A stretch of 47,621 bases of DNA from CAZHGD01 sp964531735 (GCA_964531735.1 CAZHGD010000044.1:1-47621), one strand, 5' to 3'; shown: positions 25,725-34,086, counted from the first letter of the stretch. Notes: generated by a model from the sequence alone, not told the origin. A program made the numbers and translations.

Positions 25725-27761
25725 ATGACCGAACTCCGCTCTGAGCCCTACCGCATCCTGGCCGCCGAGATCGGCCCGGAGAACCCGCTGCCTAGCTTCC
25801 GCTCGGCCCATTACGACGCGCAGATCGATGCCGCGGCGAACAACATCCCGGCCGAGGACACCGACGGGCTAGGGCTCGCCACCGGCTTTCGTGTCCTGCC
25901 CTGGCGCGTGCAGGACGGCTACTCGCGCCGCCGTGAGGTGCGCGAGTTGCCGTCGTTCGTGCTGGAGAACGAGATCCTCCGGGTCCGCGTCCTGCCTGGG
26001 GCCGGCGGCAAGGTGGCCGACATCTATCACAAGCCCCTGGGCCGCGAGCTGATCTACCGCAACCCGGTCTTCCAGCCGGCGAACCTGGCGCTGCGCAACG
26101 CGTGGACCAGCGGCGGGATCGAGTGGAACACGTCGCAGCCTGGCCATCACTATCTCACCTGCGGTCCGATCCACTGCGCGCGGGTCGCCGGGCCCGACGG
26201 GAGCCCGGTCCTGCGCGTCTACGCCTGGGAGCGGGTCAAGCGGTTCCCGTACCACCTGGACTTCCACCTGCCGCCGGGCTCGCCGTTCCTCTTTGTCCGG
26301 GTCCGGTTGATCAACCCGCACGACTACGAACTGCCGACCTACTGGTGGTCCAACGCCGCCGTGCTCGAGACCGCCGGTTCACGGGTCATCGCGCCGGCCG
26401 ACACGACCTACCATGGCCTGACCGTGTACGACTGCCCGGTCATCAACGGCCTGGACTACAGCTACTCCACCCAGGTCAAGCGCTCCTACGATCTCTTCTT
26501 CCGTATCCCGCCGGAGCGCCGTCCGTGGGAGGTCTACGTCGACCGCGACGGCCGCGGGTACGCCCACACCTCCACGCGGCGACTGCGCGGGCGGAAGCTC
26601 TTCGCCTGGGGCATGGGCCAGGGCGGCGACCGCTGGAACGAGTACCTCGCCGTGCCGAACATGCGCTATGTCGAGGTGCAGGCCGGGCTGGCCTACACCC
26701 AGTCGCACACCGCGCGGATGCCCGCGGCGACCGAGTGGACCTGGACCGAGGCGATGGGCTACTTCGAGGCCGACGCCGCGCGCCTCCACTCCGACAACTG
26801 GCAGGCAGCCTACACCGAGGCCGGTGCGGTCGTGGACCAGATGCTGCCGGAAGCCGAGTTGGCGGGCATCGATGCGGCCCTGGCGACGGTGGCGACCACG
26901 CCGCCCGAAGAGGTGCTGTTCCGTGGCCACGGCTGGGCGGCGCTGGAACTGCTCCGGGCCGAGGTGGCCGGTGACGATCCCGGCATTCCGCCGGAGCTGC
27001 CCTTCGACAGCGACGACCTCGGCCCCGATCAGGAGCCCTGGCGGCAGCTTCTTCAGACCGGCGTCTTTCCGCCGCGCGAGCCGTCGGACGACCCAGGCCA
27101 GTTCCAGGTCCAGCCGGAGTGGCAGGCACTCCTGCGCCAGTCGGTGGACCGCGGCCGCAGCGACCACTGGCTCGCCTGGTACCACCTGGGCGTCATGGCC
27201 ATGGAAGCCGGCGACGCCGACACCGCCAGGGCCGCCTGGGAGACCTCGCACGCCCGCACGCCAAACGGTTGGGCGTTGCGCAATCTGGCGGTGATCGAGG
27301 CTCGCGCCGGCAACGCCGCGGCCGCGGCCGACCTCCTCGCCCGCGCCGTCGAGACGGGCCCGGCGGCCGCGGCGCTGGTCGCCGAGTACGCCACGAATCT
27401 GCTGGGCCGCAAGCAGTTCGACGCCTTGGAGGCCCTGCTTGCCGCCATCCCCGAGGACGTCCGCCAGTCGGAGCGTCTCCGTCTGGCCGCGGGTTGGGTC
27501 GCCTTGCAGGCGGGCCGCCTCGACGAGGGCGAAGCGGTCCTGGCTGGCGACTTCGCCACCATCCAGGAAGGCGAGCTGACTCTCAGCGAGCTGTGGTTCG
27601 GCTTGCAGGAGGTCCGCGTTGCGCAGGCCGAAGGCGTCGAGATCGACGCTGCGCTCAAGGCCCGCGTCCGCCAGGAGTGCCCGCCGCCGTACGCCATCGA
27701 CTTCCGCATGGCCGCCGAGGGCGACGACAAGTACATCCCACCGCAGGCGACCGGGGCGTGA
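25725..27761 (+). CDS. DUF5107 protein with C-terminal TPR repeats
   Basis: A 678-residue protein without a signal peptide. Residues about 60-420 are the DUF5107 fold, a galactose-mutarotase-like beta sandwich found in sugar-processing proteins: LENEILRVRVLPGAGGKVADIYHKPLGRELIYRNP, SGGIEWNTSQPGHHY and LFAWGMGQGGDRW. From about 440 onward are TPR-like helices (HWLAWYHLGVMAMEAGDADTARAAWETS, NAAAAADLLARAVETGP). The canonical family pairs DUF5107 with TPR in proteins of nearly 1000 residues, so this is a short member. The role is probably binding or processing of oligosaccharides in the cytoplasm; the reaction is unknown. Confidence 0.83.
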   Translation: MTELRSEPYRILAAEIGPENPLPSFRSAHYDAQIDAAANNIPAEDTDGLGLATGFRVLPWRVQDGYSRRREVRELPSFVLENEILRVRVLPGAGGKVADIYHKPLGRELIYRNPVFQPANLALRNAWTSGGIEWNTSQPGHHYLTCGPIHCARVAGPDGSPVLRVYAWERVKRFPYHLDFHLPPGSPFLFVRVRLINPHDYELPTYWWSNAAVLETAGSRVIAPADTTYHGLTVYDCPVINGLDYSYSTQVKRSYDLFFRIPPERRPWEVYVDRDGRGYAHTSTRRLRGRKLFAWGMGQGGDRWNEYLAVPNMRYVEVQAGLAYTQSHTARMPAATEWTWTEAMGYFEADAARLHSDNWQAAYTEAGAVVDQMLPEAELAGIDAALATVATTPPEEVLFRGHGWAALELLRAEVAGDDPGIPPELPFDSDDLGPDQEPWRQLLQTGVFPPREPSDDPGQFQVQPEWQALLRQSVDRGRSDHWLAWYHLGVMAMEAGDADTARAAWETSHARTPNGWALRNLAVIEARAGNAAAAADLLARAVETGPAAAALVAEYATNLLGRKQFDALEALLAAIPEDVRQSERLRLAAGWVALQAGRLDEGEAVLAGDFATIQEGELTLSELWFGLQEVRVAQAEGVEIDAALKARVRQECPPPYAIDFRMAAEGDDKYIPPQATGA

Positions 27762-28078
27762 GTTGGCGTTGGTTCTGGGGCAGGCGCCCCGGCCGATGGC
27801 CGGATGATCGTCTCAGTGGTGCGGACTTCCCTCCGTGGTCGCTCGCCGCCGGTGCGGCCACGCGCTCCGTAGAGCGTGGGCCAGCTCTCCTTGCCGGTGC
27901 GTCCCTGCTGCCGCGCGATGTCGAGTCGCCTCGACGGCGGGCCGGCCATCACCCCTGAAGACTCGCCCGATCCGGGCCGATAGCATACCCGGTCGCGCGA
28001 CTGACCGCGCAGGAGCCGTCTGGGCGGCGGCGAAGAGTGCTGCGGCGGTGGTCATCGGTGGGCCGGGAGGAGCAACTC
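27762..28078. other. 317-bp intergenic stretch with several small hairpins
   Basis: Downstream of the DUF5107 stop are GGGGC-AGGC-GCCCC (27777-27790) and CCGGCC-GAT-GGCCGG (27789-27803), which share bases and could act as a terminator without T-tract. Further on are CCACGC-N10-GCGTGG (27858-27879) and GTCGAG-TCGC-CTCGAC (27920-27935). No gene is supported. The promoter of the following operon must lie here, but I see no clear -35/-10 pair. Confidence 0.45.
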
Positions 28079-28885
28079 GTGTCTGAGAGCAGCGGAACGT
28101 CTGGTCGGTCGAGCGAAGCGCCGAAGGACCTGTCGACCCGATTGGAGCTGGCCTGCCTCCCCATTATGGAGGACTGGCTGACCAGCCTTGAGGCGCTGGG
28201 TCTCGAGGAGCTGAAGCAGGTCAACGAAGAGAACCTGCGCATCGCCGCGTTCATGCTCGTCCGCAACGTGGTGGAGTTCGTCGCCCGTGAGATGGGCGCG
28301 GAAGTCAAACTCGACGGCGGTCGCGAGGACTTCCGCGATCTGTTCTTCAAGGGCGCCTGCCTGATGGTCGACGCCATCGACGACCAGGTGCCCTACACCA
28401 GCGGCCGCAGCGCCAAGGTCATGGAGTATTCCGGACGCCTCGCCAGCATGTTGGGCCTCAGCGACGAGGAGATCTCGGATATCGAGTTCGCGGCGCGCGT
28501 CCACAACCTGGGGCTGATCAACTCCAGCCAGCGGCTGATTCGGGCGCCGCGGCGGCTGTCGGCCGAAGAGCTGTCGATGGCGCGCAACCACAGTCAGGTG
28601 GGCGCCGACATCATGCGCCCGATCGAGTTCCTGGCGCCGATTGTGCCGATGGTGCGGTACCACCACGCCAACTGGGACGGCTCAGGCTTTCCGCCCGGCA
28701 TCGAGGGCGAACAGATCCCGCTCGGCGCGCGCGTCATCCATCTGGCCGACGCCTTCGAGGCGATGTGCGCCGAGCGCCCGCACCGGCCGGCGATGAGCCG
28801 CGAGGAAGCGCTCAACGAAGTGCTCAAGCAGTCGAAGAAGCAGTTCGACCCGCAACTGGTGGCCGTGGCCCACGTGCTGGTGTGA
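28079..28885 (+). CDS. Degenerate HD-GYP-domain protein
   Basis: A 268-residue cytoplasmic protein. An N-terminal helical part (1-90) leads into an HD-GYP-type fold (about 92-268). The fold is clear: EEISDIEFAARVHNLGLI, PRRLSAEELSMARNHSQVGADIM, VRYHHANWDGSGFPPGIEG and IPLGARVIHLADAFEAM. Key ligands of active c-di-GMP phosphodiesterases are changed: the first His is Arg110, the HD pair is His142-Asn143, and GYP reads GFP (203-205). His171, His195, His196 and Asp224 remain. It is probably a non-catalytic sensor or scaffold, or binds one metal. Start GTG 28079 has GGAGG about 9 nt upstream. It is first in a tight operon with the AAA+ ATPase (25-nt gap). Confidence 0.85.
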   Translation: MSESSGTSGRSSEAPKDLSTRLELACLPIMEDWLTSLEALGLEELKQVNEENLRIAAFMLVRNVVEFVAREMGAEVKLDGGREDFRDLFFKGACLMVDAIDDQVPYTSGRSAKVMEYSGRLASMLGLSDEEISDIEFAARVHNLGLINSSQRLIRAPRRLSAEELSMARNHSQVGADIMRPIEFLAPIVPMVRYHHANWDGSGFPPGIEGEQIPLGARVIHLADAFEAMCAERPHRPAMSREEALNEVLKQSKKQFDPQLVAVAHVLV

Positions 28886-28910
28886 GACCGGCCGACCCGG
28901 GAGAGACCGC

Positions 28911-30245
28911 ATGGCCGACATGAGCGAACTGGAGCGCATGAGGCGGCTTCTGGCCCAGCGGATGAGCGCGCAGAGCGAAGCGCTGCCCGAACTGCCGCCG
29001 GCACCCGAGACCGTGGAAGGCACCGGCCTGCGGGAGTCGTTCCTGGTCGAACTGGTGGTGAAGCTGCTGTTCCTGCGCGGCAACCTGCTGGGCCGCGAGA
29101 TCTGCGACGCCGTGGGGCTGCCGTACCAGGGCGTGATGGAGCACATCCTGCGGATGATCAAGGACGACATGCTGGCCGCGGTGCGCCGCGGCGAGAGCGT
29201 CCGCGAGCTCGACTGGGAGTTCACCATCACGGACAAGGGCGGCAACATGGCCCGCGACCTGATCGGGCGCAACGGCTACGCCGCCACCGCCCCGGTGCCG
29301 ATGAGCGAGTACGTCAAGGTGGCCAGCCAGCAGGCGCCGACCTGGCAGCAGCTCAATCGGCAGCACATGCGCCAGGCCTTCGAAGGGCTCGTGGTCAGTG
29401 ACGACATGCTGTTGAAGCTCGGCCCAGCGTTCAACAGCGGCAAGTCGATGTTCCTCTACGGCCACGCCGGCAACGGCAAGACGCTCATCTCCGAGAAGAT
29501 GAGCCAGTCGATGCTGGGCGGCATCCTGATCCCGCATGCCATCGAGGCCGGTGGCCAGGTGGTGCGGCTGCTCGACCCGACTCACCACCAGGTCCTCGGC
29601 GACGCCGAGATGTACAGCCGGCCCGCGCTCGACCGCCGCTGGGTGGTGGTCAAGCGGCCATTCATCATCGTCGGCGGCGAACTGCTGATGGCCGACCTGG
29701 AGATGCAGTGGTACCGCGAGGCCAACCACTACATCGCGCCCCTCCAGCTCAAGGCCAACGGCGGCGTGTTCATGATTGACGACTTCGGCCGTCAGCGCAT
29801 GCCCGCTCGGGATCTGCTCAACCGCTGGATCGTGCCGCTGGAAAAGGGCTACGACTACCACATCCTCGGCGGCGGCGTGCAGATGAAGGTCCCGTTCAAC
29901 GTGCTGATCATCTTCTCCACCAACCTCGCGCCGAAGGATCTGGTCGAGGAGGCCTTCCTGCGGCGCATCAAGTACAAGATCGAGATCGGCGACCCGAGCG
30001 AGGAGCAGTTCCGGCAGATTTTCATCAACTACTGCCAACAAGTGGCGGTGGAATACCGGCCCGACATGCTAGAGTACCTGATCCGGACGCACTACCAGAA
30101 AGCTGGTCGTGGGTTCAGGGCGACGCATCCGCGTGACCTGATCTCGCAACTGGTGGACATCGCGCGGTTCAACGAACTCAAGCCCGAGCTGACCGAGCAA
30201 CTGCTCGATGCGGCGGTAAGCACGTACTTCGTGGACCTGAGCTAG
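28911..30245 (+). CDS. AAA+ ATPase with N-terminal winged-helix-like domain
   Basis: A 444-residue cytoplasmic AAA+ protein. Residues about 42-125 look like a helical/winged-helix domain (LVELVVKLLFLRGNLLGREICDAVGLPY, then ITDKGGNMARDLI). The ATPase core has Walker A GHAGNGKT (184-191), Walker B VFMIDDFG (286-293), sensor 1 Asn338 in FSTNL and candidate arginine finger Arg351-Arg352 in AFLRRIKYKI; RWIVPLE (305-311) is typical of this uncharacterised clade known from cyanobacteria, Chloroflexi and Armatimonadota. A helical lid domain ends the protein. Clade members probably form hexameric remodelling or signalling machines of unknown target. GGGAGAG precedes the ATG. It is flanked closely by the HD-GYP-like and small acidic proteins. 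Confidence 0.87.
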   Translation: MADMSELERMRRLLAQRMSAQSEALPELPPAPETVEGTGLRESFLVELVVKLLFLRGNLLGREICDAVGLPYQGVMEHILRMIKDDMLAAVRRGESVRELDWEFTITDKGGNMARDLIGRNGYAATAPVPMSEYVKVASQQAPTWQQLNRQHMRQAFEGLVVSDDMLLKLGPAFNSGKSMFLYGHAGNGKTLISEKMSQSMLGGILIPHAIEAGGQVVRLLDPTHHQVLGDAEMYSRPALDRRWVVVKRPFIIVGGELLMADLEMQWYREANHYIAPLQLKANGGVFMIDDFGRQRMPARDLLNRWIVPLEKGYDYHILGGGVQMKVPFNVLIIFSTNLAPKDLVEEAFLRRIKYKIEIGDPSEEQFRQIFINYCQQVAVEYRPDMLEYLIRTHYQKAGRGFRATHPRDLISQLVDIARFNELKPELTEQLLDAAVSTYFVDLS

Positions 30246-30254
30246 GAGAGACCC

Positions 30255-30698
30255 ATGGCAGACGTGGCCGAGCTGGCCAAGCAGTTGGCGGCTGAACTGG
30301 GCGGCGAGTGCCGCGCTGAGGAAGACGGAACCTACACGTTGTTCATCACCAGCGACGGCGAGCCGGCGATGGCGTTGACGCTGTACTCGGACACCATCGA
30401 CGACGGTCCGGCCCAGGGGGCGGAGCTGATGATGATCCGCGCGTTGGCCGGTGGGCTCGAGGAGTCGATCGAGACCTTCCTGCTCGAAGATGCCTGCAGC
30501 ACCTGGTTTGCGCGGGCCTATCTCGAGGAGGACGAGGAAGACGACGATGCGCCGCCCGAGGTGATCATCGAGGCGGGTCTGCCGCTGGCTGGCCTCACCT
30601 TGCCGGTGGCCCACCAGGCCGTGGTCGAGGTCACCGACCTGGTCACCTGCGCCGCCGATTACGTCTACGAAGAGGAAGAAGACGCCGACGGCGAGTAG
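30255..30698 (+). CDS. Small acidic protein, CesT/YbjN-like
   Basis: A 147-residue very acidic protein of unknown function (runs such as EEDEEDDD and YEEEEDADGE). The order of elements suggests the type III chaperone CesT/YbjN fold: a first helix LAKQLAAELGG, strands TYTLFITSDGEPAMALTLYS, central helices, then WFARAYLEED, a strand VIIEAGLPLAGLT and a final helix VAHQAVVEVTDLVTCAADYVY. That fold assignment is inference from pattern alone. Proteins of this kind act as chaperones or adaptors. It begins 9 nt after the ATPase stop with GGAGAG upstream, so it is surely in the same operon, and is followed by a strong terminator. Confidence 0.72.
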   Translation: MADVAELAKQLAAELGGECRAEEDGTYTLFITSDGEPAMALTLYSDTIDDGPAQGAELMMIRALAGGLEESIETFLLEDACSTWFARAYLEEDEEDDDAPPEVIIEAGLPLAGLTLPVAHQAVVEVTDLVTCAADYVYEEEEDADGE

Positions 30699-30716
30699 CC
30701 CCGCCGTGACGCTGTG

Positions 30717-30759
30717 AACCCGACCCGAGCGCTGTCCGCAGCGGCGCGCGGGTCGGGTT
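30717..30759. terminator. Strong bidirectional terminator
   Basis: AACCCGACCCG (30717-30727) pairs perfectly with CGGGTCGGGTT (30749-30759), 11 bp. The loop contains a further small hairpin, CGCTG-TCCG-CAGCG. It lies between the converging stops at 30698 and 30783 and gives short T or A runs on either strand. Confidence 0.85.
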
Positions 30760-30782
30760 TGGTCGTTGGGTGGGGCCGCGGT

Positions 30783-32087
30783 TCAGGCGCCACCGGTGAA
30801 GGCCGACTTCAGCGCCCACAGCCCCAAGGCCGGGTTGGAGATGTAGAAGATCTCCTCGCCCGACGGCAGCACGTTGGGTCCATCGCGAAGCTGCTCGACC
30901 GGATAGCGCTGCCGCGCCTCGTCGAGATCGCACCAGGCAAAGCCGACGCCTTCGATCTCCTCACGGGTCAGGTGGCCCGGTGCGTAAGTGATGCGGAAGC
31001 GCCCTTCGCTCGAGCCGTGGATCAGGTGCGCGGCGGCCGACAGGTTGGCACCGAGTTCGGCGTCGCGTTCGACCGCGGCCAACGTGGCCGGCGTGCCGCG
31101 ATAGCCGAAGCGCCGGATGAGACGGTCGATGGTGGCGTCCTCGCCGAACTCGCGCAGGCCCGGCGCCAGGACGGTCAACTCGCCGCCGTCGGCCATCGCC
31201 ATCCGGGTGCGGTAGACCGCCTTGTTGCCCAACCAGGTGGACTTGAACTCCTCGGGATCGAGCCAGACGACGACCTTGGGCAACGGCTGGTCGAGCAGGT
31301 CGAAGTTGACCTGCTGAGCCAGCGTCGCGGCCTGCCGGTAGGTGGCCTTGTCGTTGCCCACATAGAGCCCGCGGGTCAGCATGTGGCCGTCAGCACCGCG
31401 CTGGCGGACGGTCAGCGCATAGCAGATGGGGATGTCGCCACAGAAGTGCGACTCGGCGTAGTCGAAGACGCGCCGGACGGGTGTGTCGGCGCGACCCATG
31501 ATGCGCTCCATGCCATAGGCGGCGCCGAGGAAGTGGCTCTTGTTGATGATGTCGCTGCCGCCGACGCCCACGAACAGGTTCTTGTTGTGGTTGGCCATGC
31601 CAATCACTTCGTGCGGCACCACCTGGCCGATGGAGAGCACCAGGTCGTAGCCGCCTTCGACGAGGTGCCGGTTGACCGCGATCTGCATGTCGTAGCCGAC
31701 GCGCCCGGCCGACACCTCGCGCACGAAGTCGGCCGGCACGGTGCCCAGCGGTACGATGCCGCCGCGCCAGTCATGGACCAGGAAGCGCTCCGGCGCCAGG
31801 CCGGGGAACATGGTCGCCAACTGATGCGGCGTCATCGGGCTGTGGGTGCCCAGGGCGGGCAGGATGTCGACGGTCACCGCGCGCCCCAGCAGCTCGTCGA
31901 CCAGGCAGGTCAGCTCACCGGCGCCGGAGTGGTACCGCGTGAAGTCGGGCGGCACCAACAGCACGCGGCGCACCGGACCGATGCGCCGCAGGGCGTCACT
32001 CAGCAACTCGCGCGCCATCGCCTGGTCGATGACCTGGTCAGCGCCGCCCACGGCGGCCAACGCGGTGAAGCGATCGGGAGCAGACAT
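30783..32087 (-). CDS. LarA-type nickel-dependent racemase/epimerase
   Basis: A 434-residue cytoplasmic protein of the lactate racemase (DUF2088) superfamily, which uses a nickel-pincer nucleotide to move a hydride at a 2-hydroxy acid. The N-terminal PPDFTR (46-51), ALGTHSPMT (79-87) and a following His105 are present. The catalytic-domain stretch VVPHEVIGMANHNKNLFVG with GGSDIINKSH holds the Lys that would carry the cofactor and the partner His. The specific substrate is not lactate by default: the superfamily also racemises malate, mannonate and related acids. No larB, larC or larE genes for cofactor synthesis are nearby. GGAGG lies 6 nt before the ATG. It is divergent from the Tat-exported isomerase. 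Confidence 0.83.
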   Translation of the reverse strand: MSAPDRFTALAAVGGADQVIDQAMARELLSDALRRIGPVRRVLLVPPDFTRYHSGAGELTCLVDELLGRAVTVDILPALGTHSPMTPHQLATMFPGLAPERFLVHDWRGGIVPLGTVPADFVREVSAGRVGYDMQIAVNRHLVEGGYDLVLSIGQVVPHEVIGMANHNKNLFVGVGGSDIINKSHFLGAAYGMERIMGRADTPVRRVFDYAESHFCGDIPICYALTVRQRGADGHMLTRGLYVGNDKATYRQAATLAQQVNFDLLDQPLPKVVVWLDPEEFKSTWLGNKAVYRTRMAMADGGELTVLAPGLREFGEDATIDRLIRRFGYRGTPATLAAVERDAELGANLSAAAHLIHGSSEGRFRITYAPGHLTREEIEGVGFAWCDLDEARQRYPVEQLRDGPNVLPSGEEIFYISNPALGLWALKSAFTGGA

Positions 32088-32200
32088 GCGGACCTCCAGC
32101 GCTCGGACGGCATTCTACCATGTGCGGCTCGCCGCCCTGGCGCCGACGGAGCGCGTCTGCTACCATGCCGAGCCAGAACCGAACCGCCAGGAGCATAGCC

Positions 32201-33058
32201 ATGGATCTGACTCGACGTGATTTCCTGCGTCACACCGCCGCCGGCGTGGCGGGCGCCGCGCTGTTGCCGCGCCTGCTGGCCGCCGAAGCGCCGAAGCCCA
32301 AGTTGGGCACCTGCCACGCCAGCCTGGCGCAGGCCAAGCAGTCGGGGCTCGATGGCATCCAGGCCTATGCCGGCGGACCGGCTGATGTGCTCGACATCGC
32401 CACGCCGGCCCGTATCGAGCTGCTCAAGCGCCAAATGGGCCAGACCGGTCTGCAGGTCTGCTCCATCATGATGGGTCTGCTGAACGACAAGCCGCTGGCC
32501 ACCGAGCCGCGCTCGCAGGCGTGGCTCGAGCAGTGCGTCGACGCGGCCAAGGCGCTCGGGGCCAAGGTCATCCTGGTGGCGTTCTTCGGCAAGGGCGACC
32601 TTCGTCAGGGCAAGACCGGCATGAAGAAGGACGCCGTCGAGGCCATCATTCCGAAGCTCAAGGCCGTGGCGCCGAAGGCAGCCGATGCGGGTGTCATCCT
32701 GGGGCTGGAGAACACCATCACGGCGCAGTGCAACCTGGAGATCATCGAGCGCGTCGGCAGCCCGGCGGTGCAGGTCTACTACGATGTGTTCAACCTGACT
32801 GGCTGCGGCTACGACGTGGTGGCCGAGGTCAAGGCGCTGGGCAACGACCGTCTCTGCGAGTTCCACTTCAAGAACGGCAACCAGTACCTGGGCGAGGGCA
32901 AGCTGAAGTGGGAGCCAGTGGCCGAGGCGATGCAGGCCATCAAGTACGACAAGTGGATCGTGCTCGAGACCAGCAATCCGTCGAAGGACGTGGTCGCCGA
33001 CGACCGTCGCAATGCCGACTACATCCGCAAGCTGTTCGGCCTGAGCACCGCCGCCTGA
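32201..33058 (+). CDS. Tat-exported sugar phosphate isomerase/epimerase-like protein
   Basis: A 285-residue TIM-barrel protein of the xylose isomerase-like (AP endonuclease family 2) superfamily. The N-terminus is a twin-arginine signal: TRRDFLRHTAAGVAGAALL ending near AAEA. The four metal ligands can be placed in LGLENT (Glu), YYDVFN (Asp), EFHFKN (His) and VLETS (Glu). It likely isomerises or epimerises a keto-sugar or inositol-type compound in the periplasm. Start 32201 has AGGAG 9 nt upstream. It is followed by its own hairpin terminator before the outer-membrane protein gene. Confidence 0.88.
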   Translation: MDLTRRDFLRHTAAGVAGAALLPRLLAAEAPKPKLGTCHASLAQAKQSGLDGIQAYAGGPADVLDIATPARIELLKRQMGQTGLQVCSIMMGLLNDKPLATEPRSQAWLEQCVDAAKALGAKVILVAFFGKGDLRQGKTGMKKDAVEAIIPKLKAVAPKAADAGVILGLENTITAQCNLEIIERVGSPAVQVYYDVFNLTGCGYDVVAEVKALGNDRLCEFHFKNGNQYLGEGKLKWEPVAEAMQAIKYDKWIVLETSNPSKDVVADDRRNADYIRKLFGLSTAA

Positions 33059-33081
33059 GAACTCGGAAGGAACTGAGCAAT

Positions 33082-33120
33082 GGCCGGCCAAGCCAGGCGT
33101 GGAGCGCGGCTTGGCCGGCC
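33082..33120 (+). terminator. 13-bp perfect hairpin terminator
   Basis: GGCCGGCCAAGCC (33082-33094) and GGCTTGGCCGGCC (33108-33120) form a perfect 13-bp stem with a 13-nt loop, 23 nt after the isomerase stop and followed by GTTTGG. Confidence 0.8.
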
Positions 33121-33173
33121 GTTTGGCAGGTGGGGTGGCGGCCGCGCGCAACCTGGATGGGAGGAGACCGATC

Positions 33174-34076
33174 GTGCTTCGTCGCATCATGCTCTGCTGC
33201 GGCCTGCTGCTGGCAATCTGCCCGGTGCCGGCACAGGTGACCGGGCACTACGTCAACGGCGTGGAAGGCCTGACCGCTGCCACGCTGCCCGGGCCCGGCC
33301 TGTACTACCGCCTGTACAACGCGTTCTACACCACGACGCGCCAGACCGGCACCGACGGCAGGGGCTTGCCTGTCGGTACCGACATCGCCGTCTGGGCGGC
33401 GGCACACCGCTTGATCTACATCACCAAGACGAAGTTCCTGGGCGCCGACTACGGGATGGACGTGATCATCCCGACCGTCAACACGAATGTGCGCGTCGCC
33501 GCCGCCGGCGTCGGTGACAGCAAGTTCGGTCTGGGTGACATCTGGGTCGAGCCGCTGCTGTTGGGCTGGCACGGCAAGCGCTACGACGCCGCGTTGGGGT
33601 TCGGCTTCTACGCGCCCACCGGCACCTACTCGGTGAACCGGCCGGCCTCGCCGGGCAAGAACATGTGGACGTTCATGTCCACGTTCGGTGGCACGGTCTA
33701 CTTCGACCCGCAGAAGTCGTGGCACCTGTCGGCGTTGGGCCGCTATGAGGTACACACGCAGAACAACGCCACTCGGGTCACGCCGGGCAACGACTTCCAC
33801 TTCGAGTGGGGCGCCGGCTACACGTTCCCCGAAAAGGGCGTCGTCTTCTCGACCGGCCTGACGGGCTACGCGCAGTGGCAGGTGACCAACGACGGCGGCA
33901 CCGGCGTAACCTGGAACCGGCGCACGCACGACCAGGTATTCGCCGCCGGGCCGGAGTTCGGTGTCATCTTCCCGAAGACGCCACTCCTGCTCAGCGTGCG
34001 GACACTGTTCGAGTTCGGCAGCGTCCAGCGCACCGAGGGCAACCTGACCGCGGTGACGCTGACCACGCGGTTTTAG
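33174..34076 (+). CDS. Outer-membrane beta-barrel, phenol-degradation MetA type
   Basis: A 300-residue exported protein with a signal peptide (VLRRIMLCCGLLLAICPVPAQ) and alternating amphipathic strands ending in Phe (LTTRF), the outer-membrane insertion signature. NAFYTTTRQTGTDGRG, LGDIWVEPLLLGWHGKRYDAALGFGFYAPTG and FHFEWGAGYTFPEKG match the Phenol_MetA_deg (PF13557) transporter-like family, proposed to take up hydrophobic aromatic or similar compounds. The start is read as GTG at 33174, with GGAGG 8-9 nt upstream; the internal ATG at 33189 is an alternative. A terminator follows. The protein supports a diderm cell envelope. Confidence 0.82.
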   Translation: MLRRIMLCCGLLLAICPVPAQVTGHYVNGVEGLTAATLPGPGLYYRLYNAFYTTTRQTGTDGRGLPVGTDIAVWAAAHRLIYITKTKFLGADYGMDVIIPTVNTNVRVAAAGVGDSKFGLGDIWVEPLLLGWHGKRYDAALGFGFYAPTGTYSVNRPASPGKNMWTFMSTFGGTVYFDPQKSWHLSALGRYEVHTQNNATRVTPGNDFHFEWGAGYTFPEKGVVFSTGLTGYAQWQVTNDGGTGVTWNRRTHDQVFAAGPEFGVIFPKTPLLLSVRTLFEFGSVQRTEGNLTAVTLTTRF

Positions 34077-34086
34077 CGAGCGCGAT

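Noticed and set aside
25541..25744. 67-codon frame between the SGNH and DUF5107 genes
   Set aside because: No domain, no ribosome binding site, and it overlaps the DUF5107 start.
30714..32198. 494-codon plus-strand frame opposite the LarA-like gene
   Set aside because: It begins inside the terminator and is antisense to a gene with conserved superfamily motifs.
33080..33517. Start codon with GGAAGG upstream at 33080, overlapping the hairpin after the isomerase gene
   Set aside because: The frame is low-complexity Arg/Gly and runs out of frame through the outer-membrane protein gene; the GTG at 33174 has the better signal and product.
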